The notes: generated by a model from the letters alone, not told the origin. DNA of 64,000 bases from Callorhinus ursinus (GCF_003265705.1 NW_020313005.1:22512525-22576524), one strand, 5' to 3'. Shown: positions 43,395 to 54,685, counted from the stretch's first letter. Program-made: numbers and translations.

Positions 43395-43605
43395 GTTTAG
43401 TGGACTGAACATAGAATTTAGAATCAAAAGACTGAGTTTAACACTTGACTCTATCTGCAGACGCTAGCCTCTTGCCCTTAAGACTCTCCCTTTGCGGTTT
43501 AGATCTTTAGTTTTCTAACCTGCTAAATGAGATGACAGTTCTGGTCCTGACCACCTCGAGTGAGTTCATGTATAGCAAGTGTTAAGTAAAACACATCATA
43601 TCGAT
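43395..43605 (+). mobile_element. MIR SINE
   Basis: TAGAATCAAAAGACTGAGTTTAACACTTGACTCTATCTGC ... TTTAGTTTTCTAACCTGCTAAATGAGATGACAG ... GAGTGAGTTCATGTATAGCAAGTG. Confidence 0.6.
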
Positions 43606-43649
43606 GCAGATGAATGAACAAATACTTACCAAACAAGGGCCATGGCTTA

Positions 43650-43800
43650 CTGCCCTATTAGGAACTTTTCTGCTCAATAATCTCATCCATTTTTGACAAT
43701 ACTCCTGTGTAGTTATACTGCCCTCAATTTACATGGGAGGAAACTAAAGATAATTTTTATATTTGCCAGAAGTCACAGACTTAACACATCTTGATTCACA
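43650..43800 (-). mobile_element. MIR fragment
   Basis: CTCAATAATCTCATCCATTTTTGACAATACTCCTGTGTAG ... CTCAATTTACATGGGAGGAAACTAAAG is reverse MIR. Confidence 0.65.
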
Positions 43801-43984
43801 ATCCCTTTCAACCTATCAACTCTTCATCTACTCTATGTCCCAACTCCCATGTAAACGGTGCCACCAAACCTGATGCTAATTCCCCCTGTGGTTCATGTCT
43901 GGGCTTAAAGCTTTAAAGTGTAATACAGTTACCACCCTCAGAGCCTCCAGATTCAGGCGTGATTCACTCAGCCCTCAATCCACA
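43801..43984. other. Unassigned
   Basis: Nothing recognised. Confidence 0.3.
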
Positions 43985-44225
43985 CGTTCACACTCTGTGT
44001 AAGGCATTATTTCAGGTTCTGTGGAATGTTTTAAAATGTATTTTTAAATGCAGTATCTCCCTTCCTTCATGGAGCTTGCATTCTAGAGAGAGAGACAAAC
44101 CAGGAAAAAGTATTCATACTACAATATATCACAAACAGATGGCAACAACCACGGTATTGATCATTTACTATGTTTACTATATACCAAAGTCTCTTCTAAA
44201 CATTTTACATATACTAGTCGTGGAA
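43985..44225. mobile_element. Ancient LINE-like fragment followed by a MIR-like fragment
   Basis: CTTCCTTCATGGAGCTTGCATTCTAGAGAGAGAGACAAACC is the 'ccctcatggagcttacattctag' motif of the ancient LINE-like repeat (plus). TACCAAAGTCTCTTCTAAACATTTTACATATACTAG is MIR-like (minus). Confidence 0.5.
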
Positions 44226-44664
44226 ATAAATGAAGACCATCCAAATGAGGAAAAGCAATTCATTCAGAGCTTGCTACGGCAAGGGGGTCAGTCACCATCA
44301 CTTGCATTTGGCGGAGACTCAACTGCAGGCAGAGAAGCAGGACAGCTTTGTAGAGGACAGGAAGGAAGGCTGCACGTGTGCCCCAACTGGAGGTTGTTGG
44401 TGTGGGTAAGCTGGAGGCTGGCTAATTAGAAGTAGGACACCTTACGTGACCACTGAGGGGGGCATATTTGGTTTTCTCCACTTGGTCCTAAGTCGGAAGT
44501 GTGGGCAAAAATCAAGGAAGTTGGCAATTATTAACTCTTGACCATTAGGGGCTGATTGGGATAGAGGCCGTGGTTTGATTTCCTAAACTAATCACTGAAG
44601 ATTGTGGGGTGTTCTATTTTTTACATATCATCTGATCATTCTCTGTTTGTCTATTCCACATTTT
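44226..44664. other. No gene or repeat recognised
   Basis: Nothing that I can name. Confidence 0.35.
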
Positions 44665-44820
44665 GTAATTCACTTAAAGCTCACAACAATCATGGGACAT
44701 AGACACTGTGCTGGCCAGAAGAAACGGAGGCACAGAGAGATTAATTAACCTGCCCAGAATCACATAACTAGTAAGAGGCAGAACAGGATTCTAACCAGTT
44801 TCCTCCAGAACCCATACTCT
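44665..44820 (-). mobile_element. MIR SINE
   Basis: AAACGGAGGCACAGAGAGATTAATTAACCTGCCCAGAATCACATAACTAGTAAGAGGCAGAACAGGATTCTAACC is a well-preserved reverse MIR core. Confidence 0.9.
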
Positions 44821-45289
44821 CAAGAACTATGCTAATATAGTTGAATAGGAAAAGATTAACAACACAAAAGGAAATGGGCAAAGAACTTGAGCAGAGTTTA
44901 CAAAAAAAGAAATGCAATAACCCTTAATATAAAAATGGATGCACAGCCTCAATCAAATTAAGGGAAATAGAAACTAAATTACAATCAGAAACTCTTATTA
45001 TTTACCTATCTAGTTGGCAAATATCAAAAAGTTTGATGATATACATTGTCGGTGAAATTGTAAATTGAAAAATCTGTGAAGGGGAATTTGACAATATCTA
45101 CCAAAATTACAAAGATATCTCTCCTTGACCAAATAGTTTTATTCCTGCATATTTATTATACAGATATTAGCCCATGAGTGAAATGACATACATACAGGGA
45201 GACTCATTGTCACATTTATCAGAGCAAACACTGGAAATGACCTAAATGACCATCAGCAGAGGGCTGGTACATCCCTAACTACATACACA

Positions 45290-45482
45290 CTTACTGTTCT
45301 GGATGCTTTACATGTATCAATTCACTTAATCCAGGTAACAGCCCTATGAGGTGGGCATTCTCACTGTATCAGCTGATTAGATGAGTCAGTCAAGGTGGAG
45401 AGAGGTTAAGTAAGCTGCCCAAGGTCATACAGAGGGTTTAGACTCAGGCAGTCTGGCTCCAGGCTGTTCTTAACCACTATGC
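45290..45482 (-). mobile_element. MIR SINE inside the ancient L1
   Basis: CTTTACATGTATCAATTCACTTAATCCAGGTAACAGCCCTATGAGGTGGGC ... GAGAGAGGTTAAGTAAGCTGCCCAAGGTCATACAG ... CAGGCAGTCTGGCTCCAGGCTGTTCTTAACCACTATG. Near full length. Confidence 0.9.
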
Positions 45483-45508
45483 TATATCCAACAGCTATTA
45501 AAAGAATA

Positions 45509-45654
45509 CTGGGTGATGGGCATTAAAAGGAGGGCACTTGACGGAATGAGCACTGGGTATGATATGCAACTGATGAATCACTGAACTCTACCTCTGAAAT
45601 TAATAGTACACTCTATGTTGATTAAATGATTTTAAATAAAACAAATAAATAAAT
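45509..45654 (+). mobile_element. 5'-truncated carnivore L1 3' end with TSD
   Basis: CTGGGTGATGGGCATTAAAAGGAGGGCACTTGACGGAATGAGCACTGGGTATGATATGCAACTGATGAATCACTGAACTC ... GATTTTAAATAAAACAAATAAATAAAT. TSD AAAAGAATA at 45500-45508 and 45655-45663, within the ancient L1. Confidence 0.9.
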
Positions 45655-45950
45655 AAAAGAATAACATGGTTCTATATGTGCTAGTCAATAAAGATCTCCA
45701 ACGTAGGTTATAAAGTGAAAAAAACAAAACAGGGGCAAGCTACAGAATGGTATGCATGTGTGTTTATTATGTGTGTATATATACATATGTATATATGGAT
45801 ATGTATAAAATATATTCAGAAGTCTATCCAACTTGGTAGGGGAACTGAAAGACAGGGATGAGAAGGAAAGAGTTTTACCATAAAAATTTATCTTTTGAAG
45901 TTTGGATCATAGACATGTTTTCCATTAAAACTATAATTATAAACACTAAT

Positions 45951-46735
45951 TCAGCTCATATCACTCTCTTGCTGGAGACCCTTTAATTGCCCCGTATTGC
46001 ACTTAGAGCAGCCAACTCCAGACTCCATAGCACAGACAACAAGGTCCCACCTGATCTATGCTTTCTTCTAATGGAGTGTGCAACCCTCCTGGCTTTCTCT
46101 GCCTAGCTTCTCAGGCCTTCTTTCATAGCTTAAACATGACAAACCTGTTCCTGCTTCAGGCCCTTTGCACAGGCTGTGTCTTCTGCCTACTCTCCTTTTC
46201 CCACGTATAGCAATAGCTCTGTTGCTTCTTATTCTATAGGCCTTGACTTAGCTCCGCAAGCATTCAATTTAAAGATATCTCCCCCATTCTCATTTTTTTA
46301 AGTTTTTTTTTTTAAGATTTTATTTATTTATTTGCCAGAGACAGAGAGAGCAAGAGAGCTTGAGAATACAAGAGCGGGGAGGAGCAAGCAGAAGGAGAAG
46401 CCGACTCCCCACTGAGCAGGGAGCCCGATGCGGAGCTTGATCCCGGGACCCCGAGATCATGACCTGAGCCAAAGGCCGATGCTTAACCGACTGAGCCACC
46501 TAGGCGTCCCCCGATTCCCATTATTTATCACAGTACCCTGTTTTATTTTTTTCCAAGTAGTTCTATTTATAAGCTGTAATCATTTATTTTGAGTCCACAT
46601 TTTTACTGCCTTTGTAATTTTTTTTTAACTAGAATAAGACTGCATTTGGCTACTTTTACATGATCATGCTAACACATAGCACAGTGCTTGGCAAATAGTA
46701 GGTATTCAATAAACATTTAGTTAATTGTTTAATTA
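45951..46735 (+). mobile_element. L2 LINE, long 3' part, interrupted by a SINE
   Basis: One of the best L2 copies here: CTCATATCACTCTCTTGCTGGAGACCCTTTAATTGCCCC, GACAACAAGGTCCCACCTGATC, CAAACCTGTTCCTGCTTCAGGCCCTTTGCACAGGCTGTG, then after the SINE ATTTATCACAGTACCCTG and ATGCTAACACATAGCACAGTGCTTGGCAAATAGTAGGTATTCAATAAACATTTAG. Confidence 0.85.
46298..46513 (-). mobile_element. Carnivore SINE, copy 7, inside L2
   Basis: TTTAAGATTTTATTTATTTATTTGCCAGAGACAGAGAGAGC ... CCGACTCCCCACTGAGCAGGGAGCCCGATGCGGAGCTTGATCCCGGGACCCC ... CTGAGCCACCTAGGCGTCCCC. Flanks ATTCTCATTTTT (46286-46297) and ATTCCCATTATT (46514-46525) look like a decayed TSD. Confidence 0.95.
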
Positions 46736-46949
46736 ATTAACTAATTAAACCTGTTATTCACATAGAAAGAAACCCAGCGTGTATAGGGATTCAACGGGTG
46801 GGATTTCCAATCCCAGCCCACAGTGTAAGTAGGAGACAGGTTTTCACAGGAGCTCTTCCAGTCACTTATTGAAAGCGTCCCCAAAATTCTTGAATGGCAG
46901 TTGTTGTATGGTCTGTGGGGGGGGTGGGGGGGGAATAAATGCATAAGTT
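46736..46949. other. Unassigned; G-rich run at about 46917-46933
   Basis: Includes TAATTAATTAACTAATTAA low complexity next to the L2 end. Confidence 0.35.
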
Positions 46950-47145
46950 TTAAAGTTAGATGGGCCAGCATTCAGATTTATGTCTAGCTGCACTTTCTGT
47001 GACTTTGGATAAAAATTATTGAACACCTAGGAGCTTGAATTGTGTCATGTAAAATCGGGATGGTGGAAATAGTGTGAGGATGAAATAAAACAAAAGCATC
47101 CATCTTGGCCCATGGTAGTCCCTCAATTATCAGTAATTATATGAG
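46950..47145 (+). mobile_element. MIR SINE
   Basis: TTAGATGGGCCAGCATTCAG ... CTGTGACTTTGG ... GTCATGTAAAATCGGGATGGTGGAAATAGTGTGAGGATGAAATAAAAC ... CATGGTAGTCCCTCAATTATCAG. Confidence 0.65.
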
Positions 47146-48964
47146 TGTTACCTCTATCCCTTTCTTAAATGCACAGGTGCCTTTGGAAGCCAGGGAGAGA
47201 CTGCAGCTACTGAAGGCAAAGCAGACTTGAAGGCCTGGCATTCCTCAAAGTCTGGAAGGAGGATCCTTCCCCCAAGACCACTCTTACTGTTACTTCTCTG
47301 GGCCTGGTGATAAAGATGATGATGATGATAGGACAGTAGCAAACCCTAAAGCTACTAGAATAGTCCTCACTACACTCTCTCAGCCTTGTGCACAGAACCG
47401 CATTTACATAAAGAGTGCAGTGTGTCCCCACTGATTGCTATTTCATTAGTATTACCCAAGTTCTGTTGTGGTAATAAATTTGGAGCACAATGACTACATG
47501 TCAGGTCCTTTCAAATGCTTTGGTGAAGGAGGATTTGGATGTCATTTTTTTTCGTATTATTCCATTTCTCCTTGGGCTATGGAACCAAAGTTGGCTGAAT
47601 CCCGTGAAGCACCAAGGTGATCACTGACCTGCCTTTTCCCTCAGTCCCAGAAGATCAGAGAAGCTGAGTGTGCCAAAGAAGGGCAGACTCCGGGACTTCA
47701 GACAGGCCTGGGCCCCAGGGGGAAGCCTCAGAAGGGCTCAAACCACTTGCACGCAAGTCACACTTCCCCCTGACAGTCTGTCTGTCATGACTCATAGGAA
47801 TGATCACAAGGAACTCTACATGGCAGTGCCCTTGGAGATGGCGTCCTTCTAGTCCACCTGGAAGGGTATAATCAAGACTGAGGGGAGCGGGAGGCTAAAG
47901 AATCCTAAGTGGCTTTGCTCAATGCCACAGGAAGGGTGTGGAGTCCTGGCGCCCTGTTTTCCCTAGACATACTTCCAGGCCCCTCAGACTTCTTGCCACC
48001 AGCCAGGAGGAAGAAGTAAGTTAAGTAGCTATCCAGAGAAAGACAGAGTTCTGCCAGCCAAACTCATCGGTCTGTCTTCAGGCTCTGAGAGTGTGAAATG
48101 GAAATGGATGGTATCCAGGGAGCCTGCTCTGATTTTATTATTTCAAAATGCTCTGGACACAGATTAACTCCCTTTGCCTGGTGTTGGCTGTTTTTCTTCT
48201 CTTTCTTCTTCTAGGGGATGGGGACATGATGCTCAGTGATAAATTCATGGGACAGCAGTATGTCTCCACTGCACCCTCTCGACATGCCTCTCTCGTCCCT
48301 TCTGGATGGAGATGCTCCATCTCAGAGCCGTGCCCTCACTAAATCAAACCGGACACACTCCTTCAATGCCACCCCAAACAGCCAAGTTGCACTTGTCAGG
48401 GAGAAGGGAAGAGGGAGAGGTGCAGGGTGGCTAGTCCTCTCTGTGTGGGGGCGGGGGGTACACATCAATCTCCCAGTGGTCTGCTTCCCATCCTTAGAGG
48501 GTTTCCATCCATGGTACAGAGATACAGATGGTCTTCCTCTGGCAATGTTTAGCTGTTTTGCTTCCAGCACCTCGAGGAACCCTGGCAGGAGGTGGGTCAC
48601 CTAGAATGAGTGATGATGTTGGCCTCCTCCGAGCTGGAGCCAAGGGAAGCCACACGAAATACCCCAGGCGTCATCTGTGCAGAACACAGATGTCCGGAAA
48701 GTAGGCAATTTCCCTGCAAAGCAGCCACGGCAGGGCCAAGGGTTAATTTGAATAAGGCAGCGCGGGCATGGAAGCACCTGAGTTCTCCCTTTTCAAGAAT
48801 AAACTCTCTTCATTCGTTGAACATTTGTATCGGCCTTAGTTTCTCCACCTGTTCAATGGCATGTCTCTTAATCAAATGAATAATGTTCTTTTTTTTCCCA
48901 CATGTCTCGTACACTATTTTAAATCCTTTGGCTTCCTTTAATATGTACAGTATCTTCTTTTCCA
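47146..48964. other. No gene supported
   Basis: About 1.8 kb. ORFs of 60-122 codons on both strands at 48138-48610 overlap one another and have no domain. No repeat that I can name. Confidence 0.4.
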
Positions 48965-49180
48965 AGGCAGCATGGGATAGTGAAGAAGCAAAGAGGTTAG
49001 GAGAGAATACCAGCTCAGCTCTTGGTTGTCCAACATTGGGTAAGTTGTGTTACTTCTCGTGCCTCAGCTTTTTCATTCGTAATGGAGGATTAGTACTGTC
49101 TCCTCGGGGTGAGATGAGATAAAGATGTGAAATAGCTTCACATAGGTACTCCATGTTAAGTCCTCTTACTAACTGCTGGC
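48965..49180 (+). mobile_element. MIR SINE
   Basis: GGCAGCATGGGATAGTGAAGAAGC ... GTTGTCCAACATTGGGTAAGTTGTGTTACTTCTCGTGCCTCAGCTTTTTCATTCGTAATGGAGG ... GGTGAGATGAGATAAAGATGTG. Near full length. Confidence 0.85.
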
Positions 49181-49184
49181 CAGG

Positions 49185-49285
49185 GATGCGTTTTACCTAA
49201 ATATTCAATCCCCTTCCATGCCTAGCACAGTGTTGGCACATAGTAAGGAGACACTCTGTAAACATCTGCTAATTGGTATCCTTTC
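49185..49285 (+). mobile_element. L2 3' end
   Basis: TTCCATGCCTAGCACAGTGTTGGCACATAGTAAGGAGACACTCTGTAAACATCTGC. Confidence 0.6.
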
Positions 49286-50059
49286 AAGCTTCAAGGCAGA
49301 ACAGAACTGTATCCACTAATGGTGTTATTCTTGCAGAATGATTTTATAACCCCATTAGTCTGAGAGAACGAAATAGAGCTAAAAATGTGCACAAGTGTTG
49401 TAGTATCCAGGCCTCTAAAACATTTGATTTTTTCTTGTCTCCATCAAGTGTCAACGTGTGAGTGAATTCATCTCGACTCTCCATTTTGATGTCTTTCTCG
49501 ATGCGAAACCCACTCTGGGAATGAGCTGATGACACCCAAACCATATCCTATTAACACATCTTCCTTTCGGAACCTGCTGCTACTTTACAGAATGTCTTCG
49601 GGTGCGTTGCAGAGAAAACGCCTATGACAAAGGAATCTGGGCTTTGATCAGAATTGTTTTCCTTTGCACTTCCCTCTAGGCACTGGGGAGAGTTTGCACC
49701 AGCAACAGATTGCCACAGTTATCAGTGGTTCTCATGAAAATCAAGGTGAAATATTGCTTCTGTTGTCCCTGGATTTCTGGTCCAAAACACTGTTCCTAGG
49801 GACGGCAAGCCATGCAAAGGGCTTGTGTACTGATATGTGTGTGGTCTGGCTCTGACCACCTTGCAACCGAGGCTTTGACCATTTTGTAAGGACCGGTGTC
49901 CTCACCGGGACCTGAATCAGCCCTGATCTGGGAAAATAGGGCCGCTTTGCACCATCGGCAAGTTCAGCCCAACCCCAGCCTGAGAGTCTGATCCTATCCC
50001 CAAGCAGAGGCCACGTAAGTCCCCTAAATCAGAGTTTCTACAATTCCCATTCTAACAAC
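49286..50059. other. No gene or repeat recognised
   Basis: Nothing that I can name. Confidence 0.4.
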
Positions 50060-50310
50060 ATTTATGAATCAGACAGCCTGCATTATCTCATCCACTCTTC
50101 TCAAAAGCCCTGTAAGGCAGGTAGGATTGTGATTCCCTTTTTTTTTTTTTTTTTGGTGTTCCATGATTCATTGTTTGTGCATAACACCCAGTGCCCCATG
50201 CAGAACATGCATGTGATTCCCTTTTAATTATGAAGAAACAGAAGCTCAGAGAGGTTAAATCTCTTGTCCAGGTCCAATAGCCAGGATGTATTGGAGCCAA
50301 TTGGTAGGAC
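50060..50310 (-). mobile_element. MIR SINE split by a tiny L1 insertion
   Basis: Reverse MIR on both sides of the insertion: CATTATCTCATCCACTCTTCTCAAAAGCCCTGTAAGGCAGGTAGG, then AAACAGAAGCTCAGAGAGGTTAAATCTCTTGTCCAGGTCC. Confidence 0.85.
50142..50211 (-). mobile_element. Very short L1 3' fragment with poly(A) and TSD
   Basis: Reverse complement of the carnivore L1 block GCATGGGGCACTGGGTGTTATGC...AACAATGAATCATGGAACACC, followed by the tail (T run on this strand). TSD TGTGATTCCCTTTT at 50128-50141 and 50212-50225. The tail starts after GGAACACC, before the normal L1 end. Confidence 0.9.
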
Positions 50311-50439
50311 ATGGGGGACCTTTGTTTTTAACCCCTTCCACACTACTAGCTCCCAGCTCTGCTTCCCCTTGCCCTTCAGCCTGATCTACCTGATACAGCA
50401 GTCTTCTTCAGGACTGGACTTCTTGATCTTGTTCTCTAT

Positions 50440-50590
50440 ATAGAGCTTCTCAAACTTCAATGTACATGTCAAGTCCTTGTGAGTGACGTGGGAGAAAGGG
50501 AGGGCTTTACAGAGAAGGAGGGGGAAGGGCATTCTAGGCAGAAAGAACAGCAGGAGGCAAGAATTATAGACAAGAACAATCAACCATCAG
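50440..50590 (+). mobile_element. Ancient LINE-like dispersed repeat fragment
   Basis: GGGCTTTACAGAGAAGGAGGGGGAAGGGCATTCTAGGCAGAAAGAACAGCAGGAGGCAAG is the 'gggcattccaggcagagggaacagcatgtgcaaag' motif. Confidence 0.55.
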
Positions 50591-51009
50591 GAGACCTTCA
50601 AGTAGCTCAGCCCATCCGGCACTGGGTCAGTCTTCCTGGCGGTTTCCATCCTAATAACATCCTAGATGGCCAGGACCATGCTGTCCAGCTGAGGTAAGAG
50701 ATACAGATGGGACCTGACCACCAGGGCTGCAGGTGACATGAAAAGAAACCAGATGTGAGTTACCGGAGAAAGGTACACGGAGCTGGAGGGCAAATCGCAA
50801 AGGCCAGTCTAGACGTGGATGGAACTGGTTTAACATAAGATCTGGTGTCCAAAGCGAATCCAAACCATAGCACGTCTATGCCCTCCAGGATCTGCCAAGC
50901 AAAGTGCTGGTACACATGTTCCTGGCAGGGTGGCAATCCTTGGTTGAGATATTGGAAGCCATTCTTGGTGTCCGGGCCTGCGTTCACTGGATGGTTGTTG
51001 TTCAAAACA
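50591..51009. other. No gene supported
   Basis: ORFs of 70-89 codons overlap on both strands with no family resemblance. Confidence 0.35.
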
Positions 51010-51620
51010 TGTGTAGGACACAATATCACCTCTGTGGTATTCTTCCCAAAAACACATAACCTGAATCTAATTATGGAATATCAGCCAATCTCAAATTGAG
51101 GGGCATTCTACAAAATAACTGGTCTGTACTATTCAAAAGTGTCAAGGTCAAGAAAGACAAAAACAGCAGAGCAATTGTTCCAGATTTCAGGAGACACAGC
51201 AACCAATGCAATGTGTGATCTCGAATTGTATCCTGGATCAAGGGGGAAGATCTCTGTAAAGGACGTTATTGAAACAATTAAAAATGTTTGAATACTGTCT
51301 GTTTTAGATAATAATATTGACCAACATTATATTTCCATATATTGATAAATATAAGAAAATACCCTTATTCTTAGGAAATATACATGTACTGAAGAATTTA
51401 GAGATAGAGGGGTACAATGTGCCCAGCTTACTCCCATAGAGTTCAGAAATACATAATGATATAAATATGTGATGAGAAAGGAAATAGTGCAAAATTGTTG
51501 AATTTTAATTTGGGTAAAAGTATATAGTGTTCTTTGTACCATTCTTGCAACTTTCCTGTAAATCTGAAATTGTATTTATTTTTTTAAGTTCAAAAAAAAA
51601 GAAAGAAAGAAAAAGATTTG
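51010..51620 (+). mobile_element. Ancient L1 3' UTR (L1M type)
   Basis: TGAGGGGCATTCTACAAAATAACTGGTCTGTACTATTCAAAAGTGTCAAGGTC ... AAGGACGTTATTGAAACAATTAAAAATG ... TCTTAGGAAATATACATGTACTGAAG ... GTATATAGTGTTCTTTGTACCATTCTTGCAAC ... TCTGAAATTGTATT, then an A-rich end. Confidence 0.75.
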
Positions 51621-51639
51621 AGATGTATAAGAAGAAAGA

Positions 51640-51770
51640 ATGGGTCTTTAACCAGCGATTTATTAGAATGACAGACTCTCAGGCCCCATATAGGACCCAC
51701 AGAATCAGAATCTACATTTTAACAATATCCCCATGTGATTTATATCCACATACAAGTTTGGGAGTCTTCA
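51640..51770 (+). mobile_element. MER5A-like hAT-Charlie fragment
   Basis: GACTCTCAGGCCCCATATAGGACCCACAGAATCAGAATCTACATTTTAACAATATCCCCATGTGATTTATATCCACATACAAGTTTGGGAG. Confidence 0.8.
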
Positions 51771-51819
51771 TCCTATTACACCTCGGGCTCCCCACCTGGT
51801 CCTGGTTGTCAGATATCTC

Positions 51820-52130
51820 AATCACAAATCACCTCTAAGCTATATCCCAAACTCCTATTCATCCCTCAAAATACAGTTCAGAAATCATCTTCTGTATGAA
51901 AATGTTTTTTCCCCTGCCTACAGCTCCCTTCTAAGATACTGAGCTGTATACAGTGCTTTCTAAGAACATTTTTAATTGTCTCCCCATTTTCCACATTACA
52001 ATGGAATTCAGTTTCATTTTCCTATTAGAATAAAATAATTATTCTTTGTGTATCCTCAGCACTGAGTCAGGCAAACGCTGGTTTTAGGGAACTTTTGAGT
52101 GTATGAATGAATAAATATATAAATGAATAA
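51820..52130 (+). mobile_element. L2-like LINE 3' end
   Basis: CCAAACTCCTATTCATCCCTCAAAATACAGTTCAGAAATCATCTTCTG ... GTGTATCCTCAGCACTGAGTCAGGCAAACGCTGG ... GAATGAATAAATATATAAATGAATAAAT. Confidence 0.65.
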
Positions 52131-53309
52131 ATTTAGTTCTGTGTTGTCAACCCCCACATTATATTTATGGCTCCAGGAATATACTGCTGGAGTCTCAGAA
52201 GGGACCAGAGGTAATTTAGATTTGAGCAGACACAAGGTATCTCACCAGCAGGGAACAAAGGAGTTGATAGGAAGAGAAATTCCAGTCTGTAGATATCCAA
52301 CCTCTAAGCCAATGTTGCTCCAATGCACTATGAAGATAACTAGTTTCAAGTTTCCTCCCAATTCTTAGCAGTTGTATAAATTGCCACAGGCTTTATGACC
52401 CAGTAATGCATTGTTATAGTGACAATTCATTGGTAATGTCCACATGCCACAAGATGTGTGGGTTTTCCAAAAATACAATAAATAGCAAAAGATACGCTTA
52501 GCCAATACAATGGTTTAATCATGGTTATGGGGCGGGGGGGCGGGGGGGGGCAGGGGAAGAAGACAGGCCAAAGAGACAGATATTAGGACAGGCTTGTTTG
52601 AAAGCATGTGACATTGTTATCCTAATGGATCTGTGCCTTTAAGAGACAGCCCTTTGTCTCAGCTCCAGCAGGTGCAAGTAGGGACACAGGACAGACATCA
52701 GAAAACTCAAATGACGGGAAGGAAAGGAGAAGCTTTGGTTTGGGAGGCATGATCTCCCCCTCTTGCCTTCAAATACACGATAAAGGATGGATTTATAATG
52801 AGCTGCTTCTATCCACGAAGTAAAGCAAATTTAAAAGGACCTACTAGTTACAATCCAGCCTCCCTGGTGTTTTCAGTAAAAGGATAATTTCGAATATCAA
52901 ATCGAAGCATCCTAGGGTATGTAAGGCTGTGTGGACTCCAGGTCTTTCAATACAGACAAGATCTGCTACCATAGTACTTGCAGAAGAAATATTTTATTTT
53001 AACTCAACATGGGACTTTTTAAGAATTACCCCAGGAAAGGAGTTTCGCCAAAAACTGGAGCTTAATTTAATGAGGGTGAAAAGTTTAAGAAAGAAATATA
53101 AAAGGAAAGTCTTAAAAGCACAGAAGACACTTGGAGCAGGAACCTATGCCCATCTAGTTGAAACATATCAGCAATGGTGGTAAGCAGAATCGGCCCTTAT
53201 GAAGTTCTGAGCCTCTCTGGGGATTTTCAATGAAACTGTCACCGGCCTGCTGCATGAGCCAGAAGCTTCTCAAATTTGCAAAGAAGAGCCATGTAAGATT
53301 GCTTCAGGA
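52131..53309. other. No gene supported; G-rich run at about 52529-52556
   Basis: The G run (GGGGCGGGGGGGCGGGG...CAGGGG) has quadruplex-forming composition. An 84-codon ORF (52929-53183) resembles nothing known. CCTTTAAGAGACAGCCC and neighbours look unique. Confidence 0.4.
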
Positions 53310-53455
53310 AGTTTATTTATTTTAATACCTACTGTGTGCTAGATAACTTCATTTGTGTCTGTGGGGAGGCAGCCTAACTTCTATTTTGCAGCTACAAAAC
53401 CACAGAGAGACCAGAGTGGCCTGTCCAAGATCACACACTCTTCAGAAAGGTCCCA
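53310..53455 (-). mobile_element. MIR fragment
   Basis: TACCTACTGTGTGCTAGATAACTTC ... TTTTGCAGCTACAAAACCACAGAGAGACCAGAGTGGCCTGTCCAAGATCACAC. Confidence 0.7.
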
Positions 53456-53794
53456 TCTCTTGACTTGAGTGAGGAAGGAGCAGCCCTTTAAAAAGCCGTC
53501 TCTATTTATAGAGCAATCACATCACCTCTCTGGTGCCTCTTCCCACTCACCCTCCCAACCTTCTGGCCCTGCAGGTTTGCAGACAGACGCCTGCTCTGAT
53601 CTTCACTTGGGACCCACTTGCATCTGCTGGCCCTCAACAGATTTATCATGTCATCCTCCTCCTTTGATTCAAAGGCCACTTTCACTCATGACATGCCTTC
53701 AATCCCTTTTGGTTCCCATTGTAGCAGCCCTGAGCCCCTGCACCCAGCAACTTTGCCCAGACCTTAAATTTGGGCTCCATTGATTAAGAATGTG
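53456..53794. other. No gene supported
   Basis: A 104-codon ORF (53469-53783) is proline- and serine-rich and unconvincing. Texture is partly L2-like. Confidence 0.35.
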
Positions 53795-54685
53795 ATTTAC
53801 GTTCCCCTGAGAATGGCCATCATCAAGAAGACAAGGGATAACAAACATTGGCATGGATGTACAGAAAAGGGAATCCTTGCATCCTGTTGCTGGGAATGAA
53901 AACTGGTGCAGCCATGATGGTAAACAGTATGGAGTGTCCTCAAAAAATTAAAAATAGAACAGTCATGTTATCCAGCAATTCCACTTCCAGGAATCTATCC
54001 AAAGGAAATGAAAACACAACTCAAAAAGACATCTGTACCCCCATGAACATGGCCCCGCTATTTCTAACAGCCAAGACATGGAAGTAACCTAAGTGTCCAC
54101 TGAGGCATGAATGGATAAAGAAGTTGTGGTCTATATACACAACAGAGTAATATTTAGCCATAAAAAGTGAGGAAGTCTTACCATGTGTGACAACATAGAT
54201 AGACCTTGAAGGAATCATGCTAAGTGAAATAAGTCAGAAAGAGAGAGACAACTACTATGATCTCACTTGTATGTAGAATCTAAAAAATGAACAACAGACA
54301 GACCAAAAGCATCAAACTTCTAGAAAAAGGGATCAGATTTGTGGTTACCAGACGGAGGAGGAGGAGAAAAGGGAATTGGAGGAAGGTGGTCAAAAGGTAC
54401 AAACTTGCAGGCAGTCCTGGGGACGGCAGGGACAACATCCTGACTGTAACTAACACGGCTGTAGGATGTATAGCGAGGTGTTAACAGAGCAGATCCCAAG
54501 AGTTCTTAACACAAGGAGAATTTTTTGTCCCTTTTTTATTGTACCTCTAAGAGATGATGAATGTTAACTCAACCTATTATGGTACTCATTTCACTATATA
54601 TGTAAATCAAAACCATCATGCTGTTTGCCTTAAACTTATACAGTGATGTACATCAACTAGTTCTCAAGAAAACTGGAGGGAAAAT
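53795..54685 (+). mobile_element. L1 (L1MA/L1MB-like) end of ORF2 and 3' UTR
   Basis: TGAGAATGGCCATCATCAAGAAGACAAG, GGATGTACAGAAAAGGGAATCC, TCCAGCAATTCCACTTCCAGGAATCTATCC, CATGAATGGATAAAGAAGTTGTGG, GAAATAAGTCAGAAAGAGAGAG, then CTTAAACTTATACAGTGATGTACATC near the end. About 0.9 kb, continuous. Older than the carnivore-specific L1 at 33191. Confidence 0.92.

Larger units (their letters stand above)
44845..45950 (+). mobile_element. Ancient L1 (L1M/L1ME type), interrupted by MIR and by a young L1 end
   Basis: GGCAAAGAACTTGAGCAGAG ... AAATAGAAACTAAATTACAATC ... CCTATCTAGTTGGCAAATATC ... CACTGGAAATGACCTAAATGACCATCAGCAGAGGGCTGGTACATCC, then after the MIR TATGCTATATCCAACAGCTATTAAAAGAAT, and after the young L1 AACATGG ... 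AAAGATCTCCAACG ... TACAGAATGGTATGC. The pieces are collinear. Confidence 0.7.
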
